Below, piece by piece: positions 54,817-63,167 of a stretch of 64,000 nucleotides of DNA. Both the position numbers and the translations under genes were made by a program. The DNA comes from Corynebacterium stationis (GTDB taxonomy: Bacteria; Actinomycetota; Actinomycetes; Mycobacteriales; Mycobacteriaceae), in assembly GCF_001941345.1 (NCBI RefSeq), contig NZ_CP009251.1, forward strand, positions 2,170,001 through 2,234,000, read 5' to 3'. The notes below the pieces were generated by a model that worked only from the letters and a program-made list of their open reading frames with translations, made no database searches and was not told the DNA's origin. Position 1 is the first letter of the stretch, and each line of letters opens with the position of its first letter.

Positions 54817-55617
54817 ATGGCACTTCCCTCCCCCGCTAAAGATTCCTACGCGCTCATCACTGGCGCTAGTCAGGGCATCGGTGAAGCGATGGCACGCGAC
54901 TTGGCAAAGCTAGGTCATAATGTCATCCTCGTTGCCCGCAGGCAGGAGGTTTTGCAGTCGCTTGTCGATGAATTCGTCGGCAACTACGGCATCGACGCCC
55001 TTTGCTGGCCCGCAGATCTGTCCAAAGAAGATGCAGTAGATGACGTCATTGCGAAGATGGCTGAGGTCAACATCCACATCATTATCAACTCTGCGGGCAT
55101 TGCGAGCTTTGGCGCCTTTATGGAGCAGGACTGGCAGTACGAAACCGATCAGTTTCACCTCAACGCCACTGCGGTACACCGGCTAACGCGTGCAGCACTA
55201 GAGCAAATGCTGCCGCGTAAATCCGGCGCTATCTGCAATGTGGGCTCAGCTGCGGGCAATGTGCCCATCCCGTATAACGCGACCTACGTGTTTACCAAGG
55301 CTGGTGTAAATGCCTTTACCGAAGCACTGCACTACGAACTTAAGAAAACCGGAGTGACCTGCACTCTGCTCGCACCAGGACCTGTGCGCGATGCCGTCAT
55401 TGCTGACTCTGAAAAGTCCATCGTGGACAAGGTCGTGCCAGATTTTTTATGGACTACCTACGAGTCCTGTTCCGAAGAGACCTTAAACGCCATGGCCAAG
55501 AACCAGCGCCGCGTCGTGCCCGGGCCTTTGTCCAAAGCGATGAATGTCGTCTCCCAGATTCTCCCTACCCCAGCTTTAGCGCCGCTGATGGGTAAGTTTT
55601 ACTCCAAGATGGGATAA
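54817..55617 (+). CDS. Short-chain dehydrogenase/reductase (SDR, 266 aa)
   Basis: Cofactor motif ALITGASQGIGEAM, INSAGIASFG, catalytic Ser in NVGSAAG, Tyr and Lys in YVFTK. The C-terminal part has a PVRDAV loop and a hydrophobic end that may hold a lipid-like substrate, as in mycobacterial SDRs annotated as oxidoreductases. ATG 54817 is preceded by AAAGGA at a long spacing of about 12; an in-frame TTG at 54787 would add 10 residues. The substrate is unknown. Confidence 0.9.
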   Translation: MALPSPAKDSYALITGASQGIGEAMARDLAKLGHNVILVARRQEVLQSLVDEFVGNYGIDALCWPADLSKEDAVDDVIAKMAEVNIHIIINSAGIASFGAFMEQDWQYETDQFHLNATAVHRLTRAALEQMLPRKSGAICNVGSAAGNVPIPYNATYVFTKAGVNAFTEALHYELKKTGVTCTLLAPGPVRDAVIADSEKSIVDKVVPDFLWTTYESCSEETLNAMAKNQRRVVPGPLSKAMNVVSQILPTPALAPLMGKFYSKMG

Positions 55618-55705
55618 AACGCTCACTTCGTTCTCGTTTTACGTGTGAGAATAACCTGCGCTCGTGTTTTGCATAAGAGATCAATCTGCGCTTGTGTTAG
55701 AACAA

Positions 55706-55744
55706 AAAGGGATCACTATGAAGTTTTTCCATAGTGATCCCTTT
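55706..55744. terminator. Bidirectional terminator, 15-bp stem
   Basis: Exact arms 55706-55720 and 55730-55744 with A-rich and T-rich ends, between the SDR gene and the opposing symporter. Confidence 0.87.
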
Positions 55745-55781
55745 GGTTTATACGAACAGTTCCACCGAATCAGTCAGGTTT

Positions 55782-57338
55782 TTACTCCTGAACTGGTGTA
55801 GTTTCAGCTGGACGAGATACAGGTGCGTTTCCGTACAACTCTGGATTTTGCAATTTACGCTTTTCCCAGAAAGTAGCGTTTTTGATTCCCAATGCCTCTG
55901 GGTCGAACTGAGGATCTTTGCCCGCCTTCTTCTGCTCGTAGTAATCCTTCATCGCCTTGAGAGCTGGACCCTGAAGGATAATAATCCCGATGACATTGAG
56001 CCATGCAGTAGCGCCAACACCGATATCTCCCAGTGCCCATGCAGCACCAGATGCAGAAGTTGCACCAACTACAACGGAGATAACAACGAGAACTCGCAAC
56101 ACCCAAATGATGCCGCGGCGCACATTGGCGTTTGGAATCCAGCGGTTGAAGTAAGCCAGGTTGGTCTCTGCCATGTAGTAGTACGCCAGCACAGTGGTAA
56201 AGGCGAAGAACATAATTGCTAGAGCCACGAAGCTTGGACCGAAACCAGAGAAGTGAGCATCCATACCTTCTTGCACGAATCCAGGTCCTACCGCAGTGTC
56301 AGAAGGCAGCATTTGACCTTCGTAGCGGATAGCACCATCTTCACTTTCGCCCTCGAACACGCGGTACATATCAGTAGAGATGATGATGAATGCAGTGGCG
56401 GAGCATACGAACAAGGTGTCAACGTAGACAGCGAATGCCTGAACAAAGCCCTGCTTGGCTGGGTGCGAAACTTCTGCTGCGGCAGCGTGCTGCGGACCAG
56501 TACCCTGACCAGCTTCATTGGAGTAGATACCGCGGCGAACACCCCACATGATAGCGACGCCCAGCATGCCTCCAAATCCAGCGTTCAGGTTGAATGCGGA
56601 GGTGAAAATCAGACTGAATACTTCGGGAATGTCCTGGTAGTTAATGAACAGAATGATAAACGCAATAATGATGTAGATGACTGCCATGAATGGAACCACC
56701 ATGGAAGCAAACGATGCAATACGCTTCACACCGCCGACAACAATAACCGCGAGGACGACTGCCAAAGTTACACCGGTGATGGTGGTGCTGATGCCCCAAG
56801 CATTTTCAACAGCAGAAGAAACACCGTTGGCCTGAATGCCTGGGAGGAAGTATGCAGTTGCCAAAATCATCGCGACTGCGAAGACAATGCCGTAAATCAG
56901 CATAAATGGAGCAGCCTTGGTGTGGGCGTACGCCTTTTCAATGTAATAAGCCGGGCCACCGCGGTACTCACCGGTATCCTTGTCCTGCTCTTTATAGATT
57001 TGAGCAAGAGTACATTCGATAAATGACGTTGCGGAGCCCAGCAATGCCACGGTCCACATCCAAAAAACCGCGCCTGGGCCACCGAAAGCAATAGCGGTTG
57101 CAACACCCGCGATGTTGCCAACACCAACGCGTCCCGCCAATGACATCATGAGGGACTCAAAAGATGAGACACCATTCTCAGACCTTTCACCCCGCACAAG
57201 TTGCTTAAGCATGTCTGGGATTCCACGGATCTGGATGAATTTAGTGACGATTGTGAAGTAGACGCCGGCCGCCAAGCAAAGGAAAACCAATGCCGGGGAC
57301 CAGATAACGCCGTTTAGCCAATCGAGTAAGGCTGCCAT
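55782..57338 (-). CDS. Sodium:alanine symporter family protein (AGCS)
   Basis: 518 residues with about eleven hydrophobic segments. The AGCS signature region is GVRRGIYSNEAGQGTGPQ, and the N-terminal part has GGPAYYIEKA. It imports alanine, glycine or a related amino acid with sodium. ATG 57338 has AAGGAG 5 bases upstream; the longer frame adds 13 non-conserved residues. A near-palindrome lies 91-106 bases upstream. Confidence 0.93.
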   Translation of the reverse strand: MAALLDWLNGVIWSPALVFLCLAAGVYFTIVTKFIQIRGIPDMLKQLVRGERSENGVSSFESLMMSLAGRVGVGNIAGVATAIAFGGPGAVFWMWTVALLGSATSFIECTLAQIYKEQDKDTGEYRGGPAYYIEKAYAHTKAAPFMLIYGIVFAVAMILATAYFLPGIQANGVSSAVENAWGISTTITGVTLAVVLAVIVVGGVKRIASFASMVVPFMAVIYIIIAFIILFINYQDIPEVFSLIFTSAFNLNAGFGGMLGVAIMWGVRRGIYSNEAGQGTGPQHAAAAEVSHPAKQGFVQAFAVYVDTLFVCSATAFIIISTDMYRVFEGESEDGAIRYEGQMLPSDTAVGPGFVQEGMDAHFSGFGPSFVALAIMFFAFTTVLAYYYMAETNLAYFNRWIPNANVRRGIIWVLRVLVVISVVVGATSASGAAWALGDIGVGATAWLNVIGIIILQGPALKAMKDYYEQKKAGKDPQFDPEALGIKNATFWEKRKLQNPELYGNAPVSRPAETTPVQE

Positions 57339-57428
57339 GTGGGCTCCTTTTGTTTGAGATTTTTCGCACACACCCAACGCGAAGGTTCGTGTCAGATGAA
57401 GAAAATCTTACCCTACTTCGGTCCCAAA

Positions 57429-57444
57429 AGTGGACTAGACCACT
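57429..57444. promoter_or_regulatory. Near-palindrome upstream of the AGCS symporter
   Basis: AGTGGACTAGACCACT is palindromic except for one mismatched pair, a size suiting GntR- or LysR-type operators. It lies 91 bases before the symporter ATG. No regulator can be named. Confidence 0.3.
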
Positions 57445-57589
57445 AAATTTCTTTCAACGTTTTCACATCATAAATTCATTTATTCGACAGAAATTGAAGC
57501 TACCAGCAATGTTAACCATCTCACAAAATTAGCGAACTTTGCAAAACTCCCTATTTCAGGGGTAGTAAATCCAGCGTGATGCCAACGGT

Positions 57590-57595
57590 TAAGAT
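57590..57595 (+). promoter_or_regulatory. -10 hexamer TAAGAT upstream of orn (leaderless)
   Basis: TAAGAT is followed by 7 bases and ATG 57603. There is no ribosome binding site, and this fixes the start of orn. Confidence 0.5.
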
Positions 57596-57602
57596 AGCTT
57601 TC

Positions 57603-58241
57603 ATGACTGCTTCTCAAACCCCTGCCAAACATGACCGCCTCGTGTGGATCGATCTGGAAATGACCGGACTCGATCCCAAGCGCCACACCATTGTGGAAAT
57701 CGCCGCAATCATTACCGACGCGGGTCTCAACGTGGTCGGCGAGGGACTCGATATCGTCATCCACGCCACCAACGAAGAACTGGCAGAGATGGATGACTTT
57801 GTTACCAACATGCACAATTCCTCTGGCCTGACAGAAGAAATCAAGGCCGCGACAACAACGTTGGCGGAGGCCGAAACCGCGGTTCTGGAACTCATCGAAA
57901 AGCACTGCGACCCTGAACACCCCGCACCCCTGGCCGGCAATTCCATTGCCACTGACCGCGCTTTCATCCGTGAATACATGCCGCGCCTTGACAAAGCACT
58001 GCATTACCGCATGATTGATGTTTCGACCATCAAGGAACTCGCCCGCCGTTGGCACCCGCGCGCGTATTTCAACCAGCCCGATAAGGGCCTTGCCCACCGA
58101 GCACTTGCCGACATCGTCGAATCTATCCGCGAACTCGACTACTACCGTCGCTCCGTATTCCGCACAGACGAGGGTCCCACCTCTACCGAAGCGACCGAAG
58201 CTGCCAAGGAATCAACCGCCTCCTACCAGGCGTTTTTGTAA
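57603..58241 (+). CDS. orn: Oligoribonuclease
   Basis: DEDDh 3'-5' exonuclease that degrades dinucleotides and very short RNAs. 212 residues. Asp17 and Glu19 in [10 protein letters not shown], then Asp in [14 protein letters not shown], and the His/Asp pair in [14 protein letters not shown] complete the catalytic set. An in-frame ATG 27 bases upstream would add nine residues without conservation. It ends with a Thr/Glu-rich tail and is followed by tRNA-His. Confidence 0.96.
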   Translation: MTASQTPAKHDRLVWIDLEMTGLDPKRHTIVEIAAIITDAGLNVVGEGLDIVIHATNEELAEMDDFVTNMHNSSGLTEEIKAATTTLAEAETAVLELIEKHCDPEHPAPLAGNSIATDRAFIREYMPRLDKALHYRMIDVSTIKELARRWHPRAYFNQPDKGLAHRALADIVESIRELDYYRRSVFRTDEGPTSTEATEAAKESTASYQAFL

Positions 58242-58290
58242 TTTGAACTTCGTAAGATAGTCTTTAATACGCTGCTTAAGGGCAGCAATG

Positions 58291-58363
58291 GTGGCTGTAG
58301 TTCAGCTGGTAGAGCACCAGGTTGTGATCCTGGGTGTCGCGGGTTCGAGCCCCGTCAGCCACC
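58291..58363 (+). tRNA. tRNA-His (anticodon GTG)
   Basis: Acceptor GTGGCTG/CAGCCAC, anticodon loop TTGTGAT, T arm CGGGTTCGAGCCCCG. The extra 5' G typical of tRNA-His is at 58290, opposite C58363. CCA is not encoded. Confidence 0.96.
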
Positions 58364-58750
58364 CCTGCGTCCTCAGTAGGTACATAGCTGAAACTATGCC
58401 CTGACTGATGGTTGACAGGTAACGCCGTGAGGTTGGAACAGTGTTCTTATCTCGCGGCGCGATCTGTTTTATCTCTTACTATTTTGTTTAAGAGATTTAG
58501 TGAGCAGCGACGTTCAGTGTTGATGCCGTATCTGTGGTCCTGCCAAGTGGGAGATTCCGTCGTGGACTCTGTCACTCCCCGGAGTAATTTATCCAGCGAA
58601 GAGTGAACTGGGTCTTCTAGCTCTGCCTACTTTTGCGATCCTTTCTGTTTATCCTCTAAATGGGAAAATCCGCTTAGCCCCGCCCTAAAGGAGTCACTAT
58701 CGCAACCACACGGTCTCTCAGTGTCCGAAAAGCGGACGGATCTTGTAACA
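58364..58750. other. Intergenic region after tRNA-His
   Basis: 387 bases. A hairpin ATCTCTTA/TAAGAGAT at 58471-58496 could end the tRNA transcript. A short GTCCG/CGGAC hairpin near 58722-58736 may end the ATP-grasp gene. The 64-codon frame at 58412 has no coding features. I see no direct repeat of the tRNA end that would mark an attachment site. Confidence 0.45.
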
Positions 58751-59746
58751 TCACTTACGGATCAGCCTCTGCTTACTGCGATGGAAAAGAGCAGCATCTT
58801 CATCGAGGCGGTCGTAGACTTTTTCCGGACGCCAATTCATTAGCGCTGAGTCCAGATCGCGGGCAGCGGCAGCTAAAAAATCTGTCAGAGCCTCAAGGAC
58901 CGGAGGTTCACAACTTGGACAGGAATTTACTTCATAGACAACTAGTTCGCCAGTAGTCTGATCCTCCCCGATATCTATTCCGCCAATCAGTGTTCCTACA
59001 GCTCGAGACGCCTGTGAAGCGAGTGAGATGATGGAATCAGTCAAAGGGCACATGGCGATTTCACCGCCCGCACGCACATTGGTGATCCATTGGCCTGATG
59101 GAGCATAGCGATACATTGCAAACACTGGCACGTGGTTGATTGTGTAGACTCGGATGTCTCGACCAGGATTATCCACCCAGGGCATGGCGTAATAGGGTTC
59201 GTTACTTTGCTTCAGAGTGGCAAGAATTTCCGAAGCCTCTTCTCCATTCTGAACTCGCCGCAGCCCCTCTCCCCCGAAGCCAAACAAGGGTTTTAATACT
59301 GCTGGCTCGCTCCTTCCACTTATCCAATCCTCGAACAACTCTGGCTCACGACCGGTGATCACCGGATAGCTCAAAGCCCTCTCTGCTGCCAAAAGGGCAC
59401 TCGTGACAAATTTGTTCTGAGCACGGAACAAAGTAAGCGCTTCGTTAATTACAGGTATGCCAGCAGCTGAGAAAGCTTCCAATTGAGCCATGCCTGGGTA
59501 CAGAAGGTCTTCAAGAACCCATCCGACCACCAAATCTGGCTCTATTTTCTGGCCGGCAACCAAAAAAGAAAACTCCTCGTCAGCCACTTCCACAGTCAAC
59601 TCATAAGGATGCACTCGGATGACCGAAATGCCCTGATCACGCAAGGCTGGGAAGAGAAGATCATGATCCTCTTCATCAATATCATTTCCCAACAACATCA
59701 CCAGTGGCTGGTTCGGGCGGGGCTTCTGATCCAATCGGCTAAGCAT
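58751..59746 (-). CDS. RimK-like ATP-grasp ligase, 331 aa
   Basis: The ATP-grasp fold is visible: an N-terminal pre-domain (LVMLLGNDIDEEDHDLLFP), PAVLKPLFGFGGEGLRRV as the nucleotide-binding loop, DIRVYTINHVPVFAMYR, NVRAGG, and the metal-binding VVYEVNSCPSCEPP. Such enzymes join a carboxylate to an amine, as RimK adds glutamate to protein or cofactor tails. The substrate is unknown. GAGG lies 8 bases before the ATG. It stands alone between tRNA-His and a decayed transposon, close to heptose-type genes on the same window side. Confidence 0.88.
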   Translation of the reverse strand: MLSRLDQKPRPNQPLVMLLGNDIDEEDHDLLFPALRDQGISVIRVHPYELTVEVADEEFSFLVAGQKIEPDLVVGWVLEDLLYPGMAQLEAFSAAGIPVINEALTLFRAQNKFVTSALLAAERALSYPVITGREPELFEDWISGRSEPAVLKPLFGFGGEGLRRVQNGEEASEILATLKQSNEPYYAMPWVDNPGRDIRVYTINHVPVFAMYRYAPSGQWITNVRAGGEIAMCPLTDSIISLASQASRAVGTLIGGIDIGEDQTTGELVVYEVNSCPSCEPPVLEALTDFLAAAARDLDSALMNWRPEKVYDRLDEDAALFHRSKQRLIRK

Positions 59747-60242
59747 GGTTTTTACCTCATCCTCGATTTCATCTGCCCTTCATCTAGGCGGAGTGCAAAG
59801 AGTCACGGGCGGTACGGTAGATACTTTCCCGTCACAGGGAAGGGGACCTAACCACTAAGGCTACCGGCCACCGCTAGGTTATGCAGTAAATTCTGCGTGA
59901 CAGGCAAACCTCCCCCCCATTACACTGTTAGCAGCTTCGTTTGAGGAAGCAGTTGATCCATAACCTATCCCTTGCGCTAAGACGGTTTATGCCTGTTCCG
60001 TCCGCATTTTTCGAGGAGAGGAAATTCTTCGCTGGCTTTGGTAGGGCTGCTTGTCGTCCTGTGTGAAAAGGAACCTGGAGCGATGGTGCTAAAGGCAGTG
60101 GCCTATTCTCAATAGTTTGATAGGACCCTGACCTGCGCAATCACGTCCAGAGACTCAACGTAAAGTCAATGCAAGCCGGAAGTATGTCCAACACCAGCAA
60201 TACAATGACCCAGTTTCGTTTCCCTTCGCTAGGAGGTTAAAG
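59747..60242. other. Non-coding or decayed region between the ATP-grasp gene and the IS110 remnant
   Basis: About 500 bases with no frame of coding character. GGAGG just before 60243 still forms a good ribosome site for the pseudogene. I see no inverted terminal repeats, as expected for IS110 elements, which lack them. Confidence 0.45.
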
Positions 60243-61335
60243 ATGGTATACGGCTATGCCATCGAAATGGATGTCGGGCAAACATTTCCACTGCGCTTAC
60301 AACCTCCACTCAGTCGGCAATCCAGTCCCATCCAACCGCGTTAATTAGCACGAGCAGTGGCTTCAGAAACTCTTCACTAAGTATGCAGCTACTAGAACCA
60401 AGAGCCTTCTCGTGATCGGTGAGCGGAAGAACAACGGGCGGCTGAGCATCCCGGCCGCGCAAAATATCGGAGTAAACGTTCGCTACCTACCCAGACTGGC
60501 TATGCGCCAACTATCCGATAACCATGCTGGGAAATATCTTTTTTGTTTTCCTTCCAGGTCGGCCGCGTAGAAGAAAATTTCCTCCAGCTAAATTTCTCAA
60601 TGGTATCGAAGGAGCTCGCGACGGGGCTTATACGCGCTTAAACAACCAAATACTTTCCGCGTTAGTTGGATCAAATCCTGTATTTTAGCGGGATTGCGTG
60701 GACAGGCGATTACTGGAAATGGGTATTGCACCTGCTAGCTAAGCATGGAGGCCGGCAACGATCAATCGGTGGGTCACAGTCCGGATTAATACCTTTGCAC
60801 GCAAACATTGTGCTCGTAATTCTGCATCAGTTACTGGCGCAATATTTGCCGCCATTGCTGTCCAATCATCCCAAATCGCAGGTGCGATATACCTCGAGTT
60901 AGGAGTGGTTACATAGGCATTTGATGCGGTACTCAAACTTGAGCACCGCGAGGAATTAGAAGCCGAAGTCATCGAGCTCGTCGAAGAAATACCGCAGACA
61001 CAACTACTTCTAGCCATGCCCGGAGCAGGGCCGAGATCCGCCACACAAATCCTCACGATGACTGGTGATGCGTCCGTTCCGCTCAATCGCGTCGATGATC
61101 CAACGTCATGTTCGCCGTGACGAAAATCCAAGTGTTATGGCGAGCTAGAGGCAGGGTCTGTGTTGCATAAGCGCACCGCTAACGACAAATATGATGTTAA
61201 AAACCCTCACCGCTATTAGCACTATCGGCACGATATCAATACGGAAATAAACCGGACATCTCGCTTGGCCCTGCAACGCACACGCTCTAGGTCGACAAAT
61301 TATATGGGAACACCCCGGCTATATTCCGTAACCGC
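60243..61335 (+). pseudogene. Decayed IS110-family transposase
   Basis: The reading frame is broken many times, but family segments survive in order on the plus strand. VYGYAIEMDVGQTFP matches the N-terminal DVGK region. NIGVNVRYLPRLAMRQLSD at about 60460-60520 is the middle motif (VAYLPGLAMRR in intact copies). FDAVLKLEHREELEAEVIEL and LLLAMPGAGPRSATQILTMTGDAS at about 60920-61085 form the C-terminal helix-hairpin-helix. LALQRTRSRSTNYMGTPRLYS near 61265-61330 resembles the C-terminus. Ends are approximate. The start ATG still has AGGAGG upstream. Confidence 0.75.
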
Positions 61336-61712
61336 TCCTCCTTGTCTCACTGACCTTCCTTAGCATGATCCTGGTTTTCTAGTCTGTCCAAAACCAAAGC
61401 CCTGGATACCCAACCTTCGATAATACGTGGAGAAGCGCCGGACGGGTGCTACTCCTTCCACCTAGACAAGCGGTGTGCCACATTACATCGCCAAAGAAAC
61501 GACCACCCATTTCACTTCGCGTGAAATTGACAGCTGAGCTCACCCGCCGTGAGCTGCACGAATGTCGATATCGGTTGCAGCTTCTACTTTTATGGCGTTT
61601 GCTAAAGAAGAAGCAGTCAGGGCTTTCCCTCGGAGAGCGAAGAAGTTGGCTCGATACCGACACAACCATTGATACAGACAAGGAGGTCTTTCGAATGAAG
61701 AGTTCGGTCCAC
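61336..61712. other. Region between the IS110 remnant and the GT9 gene
   Basis: About 377 bases. A strong AAGGAGG site and ATG stand at 61680-61697, but the frame runs only antisense into the GT9 gene. No transposon end or other gene can be supported. Confidence 0.4.
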
Positions 61713-62642
61713 CTAGCTATCCTCCAGCAGCTCGTTAATAGCACCCAGTACCTGGACTACCTCCACCGCCAAAAGCGCGGGGTCAGGGTCCTTCGCGAAA
61801 GCGTCACCGCGTCTCACCGCGGCATTAGTAAGAACGCGGTGCGGTCCAGGCGGTGGACCCCAGTTCACCGGGGAAGCAGGCCCGAAGATTACCACCGACG
61901 GCCGCCCGAAAGCGCTGGCCAAGTGAGCAGCTCCAGTATCGGCAGAGACAACAATTTCTGCGTGAGCGATCACCGCACAGAACTCCAACAACGACAATCT
62001 GCCCGCCACAATCTCTGGCTGCGAACCGCTCACCTCAGCGGCCACTCGCTGGGCACGCTCACGTTCTTTCTTATCGCCAGTGAGAAGCACGCGGTGCCCA
62101 GAAGCGAGCAAATCTTCCACTACTCGGGCGAATCTATCGACGGGCCAATGTCGGCTAGCGTGGGCCGCACCCACATGAACTACCGCGGCTTTCTTGGGAA
62201 TATCCGCTTCAGGAATAGGAAGTCGGAGATCCAAAGGATCTCCCGGCAAGCCGTGGGCGTTGAGCAGCCGAACCCATCGCTCACGCTCGTGAATATCGTC
62301 CCTCCATGCAGGTCCGTCCCACCCTGGGGCGGCGTGACCGATGCGACGGCGCGGCCTCAGAGCCTCCAACCGAGACCGGCTATCAATGCCATTCCCATGC
62401 AAGTTGACAGCGACATCGACACTACCAGGCCGCAAACCCAAGGGAGCATCCAACCCATGAGGAGTAGGCAACAATTCATCGACCACGCCGATCAAATCGA
62501 TCAACGGGCGCAGCCACTCGGCACACGCGACAATGAGACGATGATCCGGAAGCCCCTGACGCAATCCCCGCAAAGCCGGAACAGCTACCAACAAATCTCC
62601 GAGTTTGAGGGCTCGAAGTGCCAACACTGTGGGTTGATCCAT
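61713..62642 (-). CDS. Glycosyltransferase family 9 (heptosyltransferase-like)
   Basis: 309 residues. LALRALKLGDLLVAVPALRGL is the N-terminal GT-B signature. AVNLHGNGIDSR follows. VHVGAAHASRHWPVDRFARV and VSADTGAAHLASAFGRP are the donor-site motifs of ADP-heptose:glycan transferases. ATG 62642 gives the family start; ATG 62651 would add three residues. Its 5' end overlaps the divergent HAD gene by 9 bases. Confidence 0.9.
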   Translation of the reverse strand: MDQPTVLALRALKLGDLLVAVPALRGLRQGLPDHRLIVACAEWLRPLIDLIGVVDELLPTPHGLDAPLGLRPGSVDVAVNLHGNGIDSRSRLEALRPRRRIGHAAPGWDGPAWRDDIHERERWVRLLNAHGLPGDPLDLRLPIPEADIPKKAAVVHVGAAHASRHWPVDRFARVVEDLLASGHRVLLTGDKKERERAQRVAAEVSGSQPEIVAGRLSLLEFCAVIAHAEIVVSADTGAAHLASAFGRPSVVIFGPASPVNWGPPPGPHRVLTNAAVRRGDAFAKDPDPALLAVEVVQVLGAINELLEDS

Positions 62643-63167
62643 GATTATCATCTACCTTCTGCCGTACTATTCGACCGCGATAATACCCTTGTCGTAGACG
62701 TTCCCTATAACGGTGACCCCGCTCTTGTTCGCCCAATGCCGGGCGCGCGCGACGCTTTGGACATGCTCCGAGCACACGGCATCCCAGTTGGCGTAATCAG
62801 TAATCAATCGGGCATCGGACGTGGCCTGATTACTAACTCGCAGGTACAGTCGGTGAACCAACGTATCACGGAAATTCTTGGCCATTTCGACATATGGAAG
62901 ATTTGCCCACACGTCGACTCCGACGGATGCGCTTGCCGCAAACCGGAGCCCGGAATGTTGCTTTCTGCAGCCCAGCATCTAGGGGTCGATCCGCAGAAGA
63001 TGGTTTTCGTAGGGGACATAGGCGCTGATATTGGTGCGGCGAGGGCTGCGGGATGTCGGGGTATTCTAGTCCCGACAGAAGTGACCCTTCAGTCCGAGGT
63101 AGATGACGCCCCTATCGTCGCCTCCGATCTCACTTCTGCCGTTGAAGTCGCGTTGGGAGTTCACTGA
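62634..63167 (+). CDS. HAD phosphatase, GmhB/HisB-N type
   Basis: 177 residues, if started at TTG 62634, the only usable codon close to the conserved start. VLFDRDNTLVVDVPYNGDP has the nucleophile Asp14 and Asp16. VISNQSGIGRG is the Thr/Ser loop. Cys91, His93, Cys99 and Cys101 form the zinc loop CPHVDSDGCACRKPEPGM. FVGDIGADIGAARAAGC is the last motif. This is the D-glycero-manno-heptose-bisphosphate phosphatase pattern, although some relatives act on histidinol phosphate. The adjacent GT9 genes favour heptose. Confidence 0.88.
   Translation: MIHDYHLPSAVLFDRDNTLVVDVPYNGDPALVRPMPGARDALDMLRAHGIPVGVISNQSGIGRGLITNSQVQSVNQRITEILGHFDIWKICPHVDSDGCACRKPEPGMLLSAAQHLGVDPQKMVFVGDIGADIGAARAAGCRGILVPTEVTLQSEVDDAPIVASDLTSAVEVALGVH

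Noticed and set aside
55640..55700. Two similar CTGCGCT(C/T)GTGTT copies as a mobile repeat
   Set aside because: The copies are only about a dozen bases and diverge quickly, so chance or local duplication is enough.
58412..58606. A 64-codon frame after tRNA-His
   Set aside because: It lies over a hairpin, and its residue composition and lack of a start signal suggest chance.
61680..61800. A gene starting at the strong AAGGAGG-ATG at 61680-61697
   Set aside because: The frame runs antisense into the GT9 coding sequence and shows no family motif.
61446..63167. A 573-codon plus-strand frame read as one long protein
   Set aside because: Its first 400 codons are antisense to the GT9 gene, which has clear family motifs. 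Only the last part, from about 62634, is a real HAD protein.
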